Assembly: GCA_016193045.1 (NCBI GenBank)
Contig: JACPSW010000093.1
Span: forward strand, 1-48,242
Direction of reading: 5' to 3'
DNA: 48,242 bases
From: Candidatus Rokuibacteriota bacterium
GTDB lineage: Bacteria > Methylomirabilota > Methylomirabilia > Rokubacteriales > CSP1-6
The notes under the pieces are model-generated. The model made no database searches, had not been told where the DNA came from, and saw only the letters and a program-made list of their open reading frames with translations. The position numbers and the translations under genes are program-made. Below are positions 8,398-18,198 of this stretch, piece by piece. Positions within the stretch are counted from its first letter, which is position 1. Each line of letters opens with the position of its first letter.

Positions 8398-9636
8398 ATG
8401 GCGCGCGAACGCGTCCTCGCGATGATCCTGGCGGGAGGAATGGGCCGGCGTCTCTACCCCCTGACCCGGGACCGCTCGAAGCCGGCCGTCCCCTTCGGCG
8501 GCCGCTACCGGATCGTGGACTTCGTGCTCTCCAACTTCGTCAACTCCGGGATCCTCTCGCTGTACGTCCTCGTCCAGTACAAGTCCCAGTCCCTCATCGA
8601 GCACCTCCGGACGGCCTGGCGGCCGGGCGGCCTCATCCCCGACCACTTCATCAACATGGTCCCGCCCCAGATGCGCCTGGGGGAGATGTGGTACCGCGGG
8701 AACGCCGACGCCGTCCTCCAGAACCTGCACCTGGTCGAGGACTTCTACCCGGACCTGGTGGCCGTCTTCGGCGCCGACCACATCTACCGGATGGACGTGA
8801 ACCAGATGGTGGCCTTCCACCGGGAGCGCGAGGCCGACGTCACCGTGGCCGCCCGCCGGGTGCCGCTCGCCGAGGCGGCGGACTTCGGCGTCCTCGAGGT
8901 GGATGCCACCGGCCGGATCGTCAAGTTCGTCGAGAAGCCGGCGACGCCGCGCCCCATGCCCGGGGATCCGAGCCGGGCGTACGTCAGCATGGGGAACTAC
9001 CTCTTCCGGCGGGAAGCCCTGGTGGACGCCCTGCTCGCCGACGCCGAGCGCGACACCGACCACGACTTCGGCAAGACCATCATCCCCGACCTTGTGCCGC
9101 GGGCCCGCGTGTTCGCCTACGACTTCCACAGGAACGAGATCCCCGGGCTGAAGCCCTACGAGGAGGCCGCCTACTGGCGGGACGTGGGAACGCTGGAGGC
9201 ATACTGGCGGGCCCACATGGATCTGCTGGGCGAGGAGCCCCGCTTCGACCTCGACAACCGCCACTGGCCCATCCTCACCGGCCCGTACCAGGGCCCGCCG
9301 GCCCGCATCGTCGCCGGCGACTTCGAGAACGCCGAGATCGGCGCGGGCTCTCTGCTGAAGCGCGCCACCATCCGGAACTCGATCCTGGGGCGGGGCGTCT
9401 GGGTGAACGAGGGCGCCGTCGTCGAGGACTCGATCATCATGGACTACAGCGCCATAGGGAAGGGCGTCCACCTCCGCCGCGTCATCGTGGACCGCTTCAA
9501 CATCATCGGCACCGGAAAAGAGATTGGCCTGGACCGCGAGGAGGACCGGCAGCACTACCACGTGGACCCCGCGGGCCTCGTGGTGATCCCGCGCGGCGGG
9601 CGGCGGGAGTTCCTGGGGAGCCGCGAAGAGCTGTGA
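8398..9636 (+). CDS. glgC: Glucose-1-phosphate adenylyltransferase
   Basis: GlgC makes ADP-glucose from glucose-1-phosphate and ATP, the committed step of bacterial glycogen synthesis. The 412-residue product starts at ATG 8398, 2 bp after the glgB stop. MILAGGMGRRLYPLTRDRSKPAVPFGG is the nucleotide-binding N-terminal signature. GADHIYRMDVNQMV carries the catalytic Asp region, and KFVEKPATP and SMGNYLF follow. A left-handed beta-helix domain starts about residue 310 (ARIVAGDFENAEIGAGSLLKRATIRNSILG). The frame stays open far upstream, but homology begins at this ATG. Allosteric control by glycolytic intermediates is usual in the family; nothing in the sequence shows which effector is used. Confidence 0.97.
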   Translation: MARERVLAMILAGGMGRRLYPLTRDRSKPAVPFGGRYRIVDFVLSNFVNSGILSLYVLVQYKSQSLIEHLRTAWRPGGLIPDHFINMVPPQMRLGEMWYRGNADAVLQNLHLVEDFYPDLVAVFGADHIYRMDVNQMVAFHREREADVTVAARRVPLAEAADFGVLEVDATGRIVKFVEKPATPRPMPGDPSRAYVSMGNYLFRREALVDALLADAERDTDHDFGKTIIPDLVPRARVFAYDFHRNEIPGLKPYEEAAYWRDVGTLEAYWRAHMDLLGEEPRFDLDNRHWPILTGPYQGPPARIVAGDFENAEIGAGSLLKRATIRNSILGRGVWVNEGAVVEDSIIMDYSAIGKGVHLRRVIVDRFNIIGTGKEIGLDREEDRQHYHVDPAGLVVIPRGGRREFLGSREEL

Positions 9637-11504
9637 AGTTCCTCACCGTGCACGGCCACTTCTACCAGCCGCCCCGGGAGAACCCCTGGCTCGAGGAGGT
9701 GGAGGGGGAGGCGGGGGCCGCGCCCTATCACGACTGGAACGAGCGGATCACAGCCGAGTGCTACGCCCCCAACGCGGCCAACCTCGAGAAGATCTCGTTC
9801 AACTTCGGCCCCACCCTCCTCTCCTGGCTCCAGGGCCACCGTCCCGAGACGCACGCGAAGATCCTGGAGGCGGACCGCGTCAGCCGGCAACAGCGCGGCG
9901 GGCACGGGAACGCCATCGCCCAGGCGTACAACCACCTGATCATGCCCCTGGCCTCGCGACGGGACAAAGTCACCCAGGTGCGCTGGGGCGTGGAAGACTT
10001 CCGCCACCGCTTCGGGCGGGAGCCCGAGGGGATGTGGCTGCCCGAGACCGCCGTGGACAGGGAGACCCTGGCGGTGCTGGCCGAGGCCGGTCTCAAGTTC
10101 ACGATCCTGGCGCCCACTCAGGCCCGCCGGGTCCGGCCGCTCCCCGACGGCCGGTGGCGGAGCGTGGAGGGCGGGAAGATCGACCCGAGTCGAGCCTACC
10201 GCTGGGCCTCCGGGGCCGACCCGAGCCTCGCGCTCTTTTTCTACGACAGCCCCATCTCGCGCGCCATCGCTTTCGAGGGCGCCCTGGCGGATGGCGAAAC
10301 CCTGCGAGCGCGGCTCCTCTCCGGCTTCGCGCCGGATCGCCCCTCGCCCCAGCTCGTCAACGTCGCCACCGACGGCGAATCCTACGGTCACCACCACCCT
10401 GATGGCGATGAGGCCTTGACGGCGGCGCTGCACCACATCGAGAGCGCGGGGGACGCGACGCTGACCAACTACGGCGCCTTCCTGGCCGCCCACCCCCCGA
10501 CCCACGAGGTCGAGATCGCCGAGCGGACCTCGTGGAGCTGCGTCCACGGCGTCGAGCGCTGGCGGGCGGACTGCGGCTGCCGGGCGGGCCGCGCCGACTG
10601 GCACCAGCGCTGGCGGGCGCCTCTCCGCGAGACGATGGACTGGCTCCGCGACCAGCTCGACCCGTTCTGCGAGACGCGCCTGGGGAAGCTGGTGAAGGAG
10701 CCGTGGGCCGCCCGCGACGACTACATCCAGGTTATCGTCGACCGCTCCGAGGAAAGCCGGGCCGCCTTCTTCTCCCGGCACCAGCGCGGCCCGCTCGAGC
10801 CCCCGCGGCAGGTGGAGGCGCTCCGGCTGCTGGAGCTTCAGCGGCAGCGCCTGCTCATGTTCACCTCCTGCGGCTGGTTCTTCGACGACATCTCGGGCCT
10901 CGAGGCGGTCCAGGTGCTCAAGTACGCGGCCCGGGCGATGCAGCTCGCGGTCGGGCTCGGCTTCTCCGGCCTCGAGGAGGAGTTCGCCCGCCGCCTGGCG
11001 GCGGCCCCGTCGAACGTCCCCGAGCACGGCAACGGTGCAAACGTCTTCCGGTGGGCGGTGCTGCCGGCCAGGGTGGACGCCAAGCGACTCGTCGCCCACT
11101 ATGCCATCACGGCGCTCTTCGAGGACCCCGGCGAGGAGCGCCGGATCTTCGCGTTCCGGGTGGAGCGACTGGACGCCAAGCGGGCCGCCGCGGGCGGAAC
11201 CACCCTGATGGTGGGCCGCGTCCGCGCGCGCTCGGAGATCACGGGCGAGATCGAGGAAGTGTGCTACGCGGTTCTCCACCTCGGCGGCCAGGACTACCAC
11301 TGCTCGGTCGGGAACCTCCCGGGCGCGGCCGCCTACGAAGCCGCCAAGGCCGACGTGCTGGCGCGCTACCTCACCGGTGGGCCATCGGAGGCCGTCGCCG
11401 CCATGGACCACCACTTCGCGGGCCGCGCCTTCTCCCTGAAGGACGCCTTCCTCGACGAGCGCCGCCGGATCCTCTCCGGCGTGGGGTCAGGCCTGAGTAA
11501 TTGA
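9633..11504 (+). CDS. GH57-family glycosidase with DUF3536
   Basis: The 623-residue protein begins with a GTG that overlaps the glgC stop (GTGA). The N-terminal GH57 part starts TVHGHFYQPPRENPW. GMWLPETAVD gives the probable nucleophile Glu138 and NVATDGESYGHHHPDGDEAL the probable acid/base Asp247. The second half matches the DUF3536 pattern, with cysteine-containing SWSCVHGVERWRADCGC and MFTSCGWFFDDISGLE. GH57 enzymes act on alpha-glucans as amylases, amylopullulanases or 4-alpha-glucanotransferases. The operon position after glgB and glgC points to glycogen remodelling, but substrate is not established for this subfamily. The last residues, GSGLSN, are encoded by a REP-like repeat that also provides the stop codon, so the original C-terminus has been replaced. 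Confidence 0.88.
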   Translation: MKFLTVHGHFYQPPRENPWLEEVEGEAGAAPYHDWNERITAECYAPNAANLEKISFNFGPTLLSWLQGHRPETHAKILEADRVSRQQRGGHGNAIAQAYNHLIMPLASRRDKVTQVRWGVEDFRHRFGREPEGMWLPETAVDRETLAVLAEAGLKFTILAPTQARRVRPLPDGRWRSVEGGKIDPSRAYRWASGADPSLALFFYDSPISRAIAFEGALADGETLRARLLSGFAPDRPSPQLVNVATDGESYGHHHPDGDEALTAALHHIESAGDATLTNYGAFLAAHPPTHEVEIAERTSWSCVHGVERWRADCGCRAGRADWHQRWRAPLRETMDWLRDQLDPFCETRLGKLVKEPWAARDDYIQVIVDRSEESRAAFFSRHQRGPLEPPRQVEALRLLELQRQRLLMFTSCGWFFDDISGLEAVQVLKYAARAMQLAVGLGFSGLEEEFARRLAAAPSNVPEHGNGANVFRWAVLPARVDAKRLVAHYAITALFEDPGEERRIFAFRVERLDAKRAAAGGTTLMVGRVRARSEITGEIEEVCYAVLHLGGQDYHCSVGNLPGAAAYEAAKADVLARYLTGGPSEAVAAMDHHFAGRAFSLKDAFLDERRRILSGVGSGLSN

Positions 11505-11658
11505 CCATCTGTCTTTCTCGATGCTCGGGGTGACCGAGCGTGGCCCTGACGGTGAAGGTTCCCATGCCCCGGATTGTGCGCCACGCGTTGAGACCGGTCA
11601 ACGTCCAGGATGAGAGACAGGGGCGGATCCTCGTAACGCAAATACGCATGCCTGACCC
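11483..11658. repeat. Composite element bounded by inverted REP-like copies
   Basis: The left end, GGGGTCAGGCCTGAGTAATTGAC at 11483-11505, is a variant also found inverted at 34213-34235. The right end at 11634-11658 is the standard TAACGCAAATAC...CCTGACCC form. The 11591-11658 segment (about 68 bp) is repeated with few changes at 13138-13207. The left end encodes the terminus of the GH57 gene and the right end overlaps the stop codon (11658-11660) of the DASS transporter gene. Confidence 0.8.
11506..11565 (-). pseudogene. Possible 5' remnant of a clan AA (retropepsin-like) protease gene
   Basis: Reading minus from ATG at 11565 gives MGTFTVRATLGHPEHRERQ, like the start of small bacterial aspartic proteases that continue to a DTGAT active site. 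The frame is cut by the REP-like end after about 20 residues, and no active-site Asp is present. A promoter-like TTGACC (complement of 11596-11601), a 17-nt spacer and CACAAT (complement of 11573-11578) lie just upstream. The family assignment rests on a short match and is tentative. Confidence 0.35.
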
Positions 11659-13121
11659 TATAGGACGCCGAAGAGGGGGCAGAGGACGCGCAGGCCCAGC
11701 CAGATCACAAGGGCGCCCGTCAGGTCCAGCCAGACCCCGGCCTTGATCATCTCCTTCAGGGGAACCAGCCCCGAGCCGTAGACGATCGCGTTGGGAGGCG
11801 TCGAGACGGGGAGCATGAACCCGAAGCTCGCCCCCAGGGCCGCCCCGAGCGCGGGGGGGATCGGGCTGCCGCCCGCGCCCCCGGCCAGGGCGATCACCAC
11901 CGGGATCACCATGCTCGCCGACGCCGTGTTCGACGACACCTCCGAGAGAACCACGCCGAGGACGATCGCCACCGCCGTCAGCGCCCAGACGCTCTCCGCC
12001 CCGACCGTCCGGACCATCCCCGCCCCGATCGCCTCGGCGAGCTTCGTCTCGAACATCAGCCGCCCCAGCGCCAGCCCGCCACCGAAGAGCAGGATCGTCC
12101 CCCAGTCGATCCGCGCGGCTTGCCGCCAGCCGATGGTGAACTCCCCGCGCCGGAGATCGGTGGGCAGCGCGAAGAGCAGGATCGCCGCGCCCAGCGCGAC
12201 GATGGACTCGGGCAAGTGGGCCTCGAAGAATCGCGGGAGCGCGGCCTCGGGCGAGGCGATCAGGGCGACCGCGCCTGGCAGCATCCAGAGGACCGCGGCC
12301 AGGACGAAGACGACCGACACGTTGAGCTGGGCGCGGGTCCAGGGGCCGAGCTTCTGCCGCTCCTCGGCGACGAACCGCTGGAGCTTCCCCGCGCCGCTGC
12401 CACCATCGGCGTAGCGGAGGCGGAGGATGATCCAGGCCAGCACCAGCATCAAGACCGTCAACGGCATGGTGACGGCGACCCAGTCGAAGAAGGTCAGGCG
12501 CCGGTCCGTCAGCTCGCGGATCATCCCGATGGCGATCAGGTTCGGCGGTGACCCCACCGGAATGCCGACGGCGACGGAGGACGACCAGGTCAGCATCAGC
12601 AAGAGGCCGATGGGGAACCGCGTCCGCGCCGGATCGCCCGCCGGCCCGAGGCCGCCCAGGATCCCGAGGCCGACCGGGAGCATCATCGCCGTCGTCGCCG
12701 TGTTGCTGACCCAGAGCGAGATCGCGCACGTGACGGCTCCCACCGTCGCCAGGATCCGCCCCGGGCTCCGGGTCGCCCACGGGTGGCGTAGGAGTCCGAA
12801 GGCGAACCGCCGGTCGAGGCCGCTCCCCCGCATCGCCTCGGCGATGATGAAGCTCCCGATGAAGAGGAAGATGATCGGGTCGCCGTAGGAGGCGAGGACG
12901 GTCTTGGCCGGCGCCACGCCGAGGACGATCGCCAGGACGGAGGAGAAGACCGCTGTCACCGGGACGGGCAGGGCTTCGGTCACCCAGTAGGTCACCGTCC
13001 AGGCGAACACGCCGGCCAGCAGGTGCGCCTCCGGGCTCAGGCCCTCCAGCGGCCACGCCCAGACCAGCACGAAGAGGACAGGGCCCAGCGCGAGCCCGAC
13101 GTACTTGGTGGGGCCAGGCAT
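11658..13121 (-). CDS. DASS-family (SLC13-type) anion:Na+ symporter
   Basis: This 487-residue integral membrane protein has around a dozen hydrophobic segments. It carries the two family SNT motifs, SNTATTAMMLPVGLGILGG in the first half and SSNTASASMVIPVV in the second, which bind Na+ and the carboxylate in structurally known members. Substrates of the family include succinate, malate, citrate and sulfate; this one cannot be specified. A C4-dicarboxylate would suit the TCA-related genes in the window. Start ATG (13121) lies in one REP-like repeat and has no Shine-Dalgarno sequence; stop TAG (11658-11660) uses the last base of another. The gene is thus fitted exactly between two repeats that share about 70 bp in direct orientation. 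Confidence 0.9.
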   Translation of the reverse strand: MPGPTKYVGLALGPVLFVLVWAWPLEGLSPEAHLLAGVFAWTVTYWVTEALPVPVTAVFSSVLAIVLGVAPAKTVLASYGDPIIFLFIGSFIIAEAMRGSGLDRRFAFGLLRHPWATRSPGRILATVGAVTCAISLWVSNTATTAMMLPVGLGILGGLGPAGDPARTRFPIGLLLMLTWSSSVAVGIPVGSPPNLIAIGMIRELTDRRLTFFDWVAVTMPLTVLMLVLAWIILRLRYADGGSGAGKLQRFVAEERQKLGPWTRAQLNVSVVFVLAAVLWMLPGAVALIASPEAALPRFFEAHLPESIVALGAAILLFALPTDLRRGEFTIGWRQAARIDWGTILLFGGGLALGRLMFETKLAEAIGAGMVRTVGAESVWALTAVAIVLGVVLSEVSSNTASASMVIPVVIALAGGAGGSPIPPALGAALGASFGFMLPVSTPPNAIVYGSGLVPLKEMIKAGVWLDLTGALVIWLGLRVLCPLFGVL

Positions 13122-13207
13122 GCGTATTTGCGTTACGGCGACCGGTCAATGTCCAGGATTAGAGACAGGCGCGGATGCTCGTAACGCAAATACGCATGCC
13201 TGACCCC
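13110..13207. repeat. Composite element: inverted REP-like ends around a 46-nt core
   Basis: Left arm at 13110-13135 (GGGGCCAGGC...TTTGCGTTA) and right arm at 13182-13207 are reverse complements with one mismatch over 26 bp. The core GACCGGTCAATGTCCAGGAT plus following bases repeats 11591-11633. Its left arm holds the DASS gene's start codon, and its right arm ends 2 bp from the nrdJ stop codon. Confidence 0.88.
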
Positions 13208-13209
13208 AT

Positions 13210-15003
13210 TCACAGGCGGCAGGCGCCGGGGTCGCATCTGGCGAAGAACTCCCGGCTCGTCGCGTCCTCCCCCACTCCGAGGGTGAGGACCTGCGCGTCC
13301 TTCGAGCCCGAGCGGAAGATCGTGATCCCCTTGAGCCCGAGCCGCCACGCCTCCAGGTAGGCCTGCGCGACCTCCTGAGGGTCCGACTCCTCGGGGAGGT
13401 TGACGGTCTTGGACACGGCGTTGTCCACGTGGCGCTGGAACGCCTGCTGGATCTGGAGGTGACGGCGCGGGGAGATCTCGGCGGCGGTGACGAAGAGCCG
13501 CCGGGTCTCCTCCGGGACGCCGGGAACGCCGCGGAGGTGCCCCCTGGCCAGGACCTGCTCGAGGATATGCTTCGCGTCCAACCGGTGCTCCTCGGCGTAG
13601 CGCTGGAAGATCGGGTTGACCTCCAGCAGCGGCGCGCCGCCCAGCGTGTGTTCGCGGCGGTAGGCGAGCGCGAAGAGCGGCTCGATGCCGCCGCTGGTCC
13701 CGGCGATGATGCTGATGGTGCCGGTGGGGGCGATGGAGAACCGCGTGGCGTTGCGGATCCGCTCGCCACTCGCCGCGTAGACGCTCCGGCCCCAGTTGGG
13801 GAACACGCCCCGGCGCTCGGCGAGCTCCCGTGACGCCTTGGTCGCCTCCTCCGCGATGAACGCCATCAGCCTGTCGCCCCAGGCGACCGCATCATCCGAG
13901 TCGTAAGACACCCCCAGGAGGATCAGGCACTCGGCGAACCCCATGACCCCGAGGCCGATCTTGCGGTTGCCACGCGTCACCTCCCCGATCTCCGGCAGCG
14001 GCTCGCGGGTCACCTCGATCACGTCGTCCAGAAAGCGCACGCCGACGCTGACGGCGTGGCCGAGGCGGTCCCAGTCCACGTCCGGCTCCCCGCTCACCGG
14101 CTGGACCATGTTGGCCAGGTTGATCGAGCCCAGGACGCAGCTCTCGTATGGCAGGAGCGGGACCTCGCCGCAGGGGTTGGTGGTCTCGATCTCCCCGAGA
14201 GCCGGCGTGGGGTTGGCGCGGTTCACGGCGTCCAGGAAGAGGAGGCCCGGGTCGCCGGTCCGCCACGCCGCGTCCACGATGCGATCGAATACCTCGCGCG
14301 CCCGGATCCGGTTGACGCTCCGGCCGCTCCCGGGATGGACGAGCTCGTACGACTCGCCCGCCTCGACCGCCTCCATGAAGCGGTCGGTGACCGCCACCGA
14401 CAGGTTGAAGTTCTGCAGGCTCCGCCCGTCGAGCTTGGCCTCGACGAACTCCAGGATGTCCGGGTGATCCACCCGGAGCACTCCCATGTTGGCGCCGCGG
14501 CGGCGCCCACCCTGCTTGATGTTCTCCGTGGCGCAGTCGAAGACCCGCATGAACGAGACGGGCCCCGAGGCCTCTCCGCCGGTCGAGGCGACCACCTCCC
14601 CGCGGGGCCGGAGGCGGGAGAAGGAAAACCCGGTGCCGCCGCCGGTGCGCTGGACCAGCGCCATCGCGCGCAGCGAGCCGAAGATCCCCTCCATCGTGTC
14701 CTCCACGGGGAGGACGAAGCAGGCGCTCAGCTGGCCGAGGGGCGTGCCGGCGTTCATCAGCGCCGGCGAGTTCGGGAGGAAGTCGAGCGAGGTGAGGAGG
14801 CCGTGAAAGGCCTCCTGCCAGTCGTCGGCCTCCCGCGCCGTCCCCAGGAGGAGCTCCGCCTGGGCGACGGCCCGGGCCACCCGGCGGAACAGGGCCTCCG
14901 GGGTCTCGATCACCCGCCGCGCCGCGTCGCGCCGCAGGTAGCGGGCATGGAGCACCCTGAGGGCGTTGGGGGAGAGGAGCGCAACCGCGCTACCGCCCGA
15001 CAT
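13210..15003 (-). CDS. nrdJ: Adenosylcobalamin-dependent (class II) ribonucleoside-diphosphate reductase
   Basis: Class II reductases make deoxyribonucleotides with a cobalamin-generated thiyl radical and need no oxygen or separate radical subunit. The 597-residue protein starts at ATG 15003. It contains NSPALMNAGTPLGQLSACFVLP with the substrate-site cysteine, GGTGFSFSRLRPRG, ETTNPCGEVPLLPYESC with the NPCGE catalytic motif, and RFSIAPTGTISIIAGTSGGIEP. The tail FFARCDPGACRL provides a Cys-x4-Cys pair that could re-reduce the active site. It is short for the family and has no ATP-cone domain at the N-terminus, so overall activity regulation is probably absent. A 30-residue membrane peptide overlaps its start. 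Cobalamin is required, so synthesis or uptake genes should exist elsewhere. Confidence 0.95.
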   Translation of the reverse strand: MSGGSAVALLSPNALRVLHARYLRRDAARRVIETPEALFRRVARAVAQAELLLGTAREADDWQEAFHGLLTSLDFLPNSPALMNAGTPLGQLSACFVLPVEDTMEGIFGSLRAMALVQRTGGGTGFSFSRLRPRGEVVASTGGEASGPVSFMRVFDCATENIKQGGRRRGANMGVLRVDHPDILEFVEAKLDGRSLQNFNLSVAVTDRFMEAVEAGESYELVHPGSGRSVNRIRAREVFDRIVDAAWRTGDPGLLFLDAVNRANPTPALGEIETTNPCGEVPLLPYESCVLGSINLANMVQPVSGEPDVDWDRLGHAVSVGVRFLDDVIEVTREPLPEIGEVTRGNRKIGLGVMGFAECLILLGVSYDSDDAVAWGDRLMAFIAEEATKASRELAERRGVFPNWGRSVYAASGERIRNATRFSIAPTGTISIIAGTSGGIEPLFALAYRREHTLGGAPLLEVNPIFQRYAEEHRLDAKHILEQVLARGHLRGVPGVPEETRRLFVTAAEISPRRHLQIQQAFQRHVDNAVSKTVNLPEESDPQEVAQAYLEAWRLGLKGITIFRSGSKDAQVLTLGVGEDATSREFFARCDPGACRL

Positions 15004-15082
15004 AGCGGAGGGCGATCAGCGCGGCGACGAGGACGATCACCGCCAGGGCGATGAGCCAGTGATCCCGTACGGCCTCGACCAT
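14990..15082 (-). CDS. Small 30-residue single-span membrane protein
   Basis: Reading minus from ATG at 15082 gives MVEAVRDHWLIALAVIVLVA followed by ALIALRYVGR and a stop. A GGAGG sequence lies 8 nt upstream (complement of 15091-15095). The product is a short charged N-terminus and one continuous hydrophobic helix ending in basic residues. Its stop lies 14 nt inside nrdJ, so translation of the two is probably coupled. It matches no family I recognise. The strong ribosome site, clean membrane span and overlap support a real gene; what it does is unknown. Confidence 0.6.
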   Translation of the reverse strand: MVEAVRDHWLIALAVIVLVAALIALRYVGR

Positions 15083-15210
15083 GTCAAATACCTCCGTAGA
15101 TTGAACAGCAAGAGGAATGCCACGGGAGAACTCCCGAGAATCCGCCAGTTACGCAGGCCGGGCAGGCTCGGGTGAGGCGGGAGCGCCTCAGGTCCGGGGA
15201 CACTTGGCGG

Positions 15211-15239
15211 TTGACAGGGGCGGGAGGCGCCGCTAGCGT
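15211..15239 (+). promoter_or_regulatory. Sigma70-like promoter for the pnt operon
   Basis: TTGACA at 15211-15216, a 17-nt spacer and TAGCGT at 15234-15239 precede pntAA. Transcription starting 6-8 nt further on would begin at or next to the ATG at 15247, so the message may be leaderless or nearly so. A small palindrome, CGGGAGAACTCCCG, sits upstream at 15123-15136. The rest of the 160-bp gap to the divergent membrane-peptide gene holds nothing else obvious. Confidence 0.4.
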
Positions 15240-15246
15240 CGGGGGG

Positions 15247-16401
15247 ATGATCATCGGCGTGCCCAAGGAGACCTTCCCCGGGGAGCGGCGCGTCGCGCTG
15301 GTGCCCGCGGCCATTCCCACCCTCGCCAAGGCCAAGTGGGAGGTGCTCGTGGAGTCCGGCGCCGGCGCCGCCGCGTTCTACCCCGACGCGGCCTATGTGG
15401 AGAAGGGGGCCCGGATCGCCGCCTCCCGAGCGGACGTGTTCGCCTCGGCGGACGCCGTCTTCCAGGTCCTCTGCCACGGCGCCAACGACAAGACCGGTCG
15501 CGCCGACCTCCCGCTCCTGCGCCCCGGCCAGGCCCTGATCGGCTTTCTCCGGCCCCTGGGATCGCCGGAAGCCGTCAAGGAGATCGCGGCCACCGGCGCC
15601 ACCGCCTTCGCCGTGGAGCTGATTCCGCGGATCACCCGCGCCCAGAGCATGGACGCGCTCACCTCCATGGCCACCGTGGCCGGCTACAAGGCGGTCCTGC
15701 TCGCCGCCGCCACTCTCCCCCGGATGTTCCCGATGCTCATGACCGCTGCCGGCACCGTCACGCCGGCGAAGGTGCTCATCATCGGGGCGGGGGTCGCGGG
15801 GCTCCAGGCCATCGCGACGGCCCGGAAGCTCGGCGCCGTCGTGTCGGCCTACGACGTCCGGTCCGCGGCGAAGGAGCACGTGCTGAGCCTGGGGGCCCGC
15901 TTCGTCGAGCTGCCCCTGGAGGTGGCCGACGCCGAGGACGCCGGCGGCTACGCCAAGGCCCAGGACGAGACGTTCTACCGGCGCCAGCAGGAGCTCCTGG
16001 CCCGGGCGGTCGGCGAGAGCGACGTGGTGATCACCACCGCCGTGGTCCCCGGCCGCAAGGCCCCCGTGCTGATCACGGGGAAGATGGTCGGCGGGATGGC
16101 CCCCGGGTCGGTGATCGTGGACCTGGCCGCCGAGCGGGGCGGCAACTGCGAGCTGACCCGCGCCGAGGCGACGGTGGTGGAGCACGGCGTGACGATCATC
16201 GGCGCCGTGAACCTGGCGGGGACCGTCCCCTACCACGCCAGCCAGCTGTACGCCCGGAACCTCACCGCGTTCTTCCTGCACCTGGCGAAGGACGGCAAGC
16301 TCGAGCCGAGCCTGGAGGACGAGATCACACGGGAGACCCTGCTGACCCGCGGGGGCGAGGTGGTTCACCCGCGTGTCCGCGACGCCCTGGGAGGCGCATG
16401 A
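15247..16401 (+). CDS. pntAA: Proton-translocating NAD(P) transhydrogenase subunit alpha 1 (NAD-binding)
   Basis: This is domain I of the membrane transhydrogenase, which binds NADH and passes hydride to NADP+ using the proton gradient. The 384-residue product opens MIIGVPKETFPGERRVALVP. It has the Rossmann motif IIGAGVAGLQAIATARKLGA with the acidic dinucleotide-binding residue in YDVRSAAKEHV. The mobile loop/assembly region GGYAKAQDETFYRRQQELLA and VVITTAVVPGRKAPVLIT follow. The gene encodes only domain I; the membrane part is split into pntAB, as in Rhodospirillum. Its stop overlaps pntAB (ATGATG/TGA). Start ATG 15247 follows a GGGGGG run and fits the family N-terminus. Confidence 0.96.
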   Translation: MIIGVPKETFPGERRVALVPAAIPTLAKAKWEVLVESGAGAAAFYPDAAYVEKGARIAASRADVFASADAVFQVLCHGANDKTGRADLPLLRPGQALIGFLRPLGSPEAVKEIAATGATAFAVELIPRITRAQSMDALTSMATVAGYKAVLLAAATLPRMFPMLMTAAGTVTPAKVLIIGAGVAGLQAIATARKLGAVVSAYDVRSAAKEHVLSLGARFVELPLEVADAEDAGGYAKAQDETFYRRQQELLARAVGESDVVITTAVVPGRKAPVLITGKMVGGMAPGSVIVDLAAERGGNCELTRAEATVVEHGVTIIGAVNLAGTVPYHASQLYARNLTAFFLHLAKDGKLEPSLEDEITRETLLTRGGEVVHPRVRDALGGA

Positions 16402-16679
16402 TGGAAGTGCTGGCGATCACGCTCACCGTGTTCGTGCTGGCGATGTTCGTGGGCTTCGAGGTCATCACCAAGGTCCCGCCCACCCTCCACACGCCCCTCA
16501 CCTCGGGCTCCAACGCCGTCTCGGGCATCACCCTCGTCGGCGCGATCCTCTCGGCGGGGCTCCAGCTCACCACCCTCACCACCGTGCTGGGCTTCCTGGC
16601 GGTGGTCTTCGCCACGATCAACGTCGTCGGCGGCTTCCTGGTTACCCACCGGATGCTCCGCATGTTCAAAAAGAAGTAG
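16398..16679 (+). CDS. pntAB: Transhydrogenase subunit alpha 2 (membrane domain)
   Basis: The 93-residue protein supplies the first part of the proton channel (domain II). Three hydrophobic segments are visible: VLAITLTVFVLAMFVGFEVI, then SGITLVGAILSAGLQLTTLT and VLGFLAVVFATINVVGGFLV. PPTLHTPLTSGSNAVSGI between the first two is the family signature. It starts at ATG 16398, overlapping the pntAA stop by 3 bp; a second ATG at 16401 is equally usable. pntB follows after 4 bp. Confidence 0.93.
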   Translation: MMEVLAITLTVFVLAMFVGFEVITKVPPTLHTPLTSGSNAVSGITLVGAILSAGLQLTTLTTVLGFLAVVFATINVVGGFLVTHRMLRMFKKK

Positions 16680-16683
16680 CGCC

Positions 16684-18090
<1,407 letters not shown>

Positions 18091-18132
18091 GCCCCCTTGC
18101 GCCGAGCCATGCACTGCGCCGAGGAGGAGACA

Positions 18133-18198
18133 ATGGAGCTAGTTCGGAAGCTCCAGCTGATGAGAGAAAACAGGCTGGAAAGGAATCAGGAGCAATGA
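18133..18198 (+). CDS. Possible 21-residue leader-like peptide
   Basis: GAGGAGGAG lies a few bases before ATG 18133. The frame encodes MELVRKLQLMRENRLERNQE plus a final Q, a charged amphipathic peptide. Its TGA overlaps the ATG of the next ORF (ATGA), which suggests translational coupling. The sequence is less GC-rich than the flanks. No family is recognised, and such a short frame could be chance. Confidence 0.35.
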   Translation: MELVRKLQLMRENRLERNQEQ

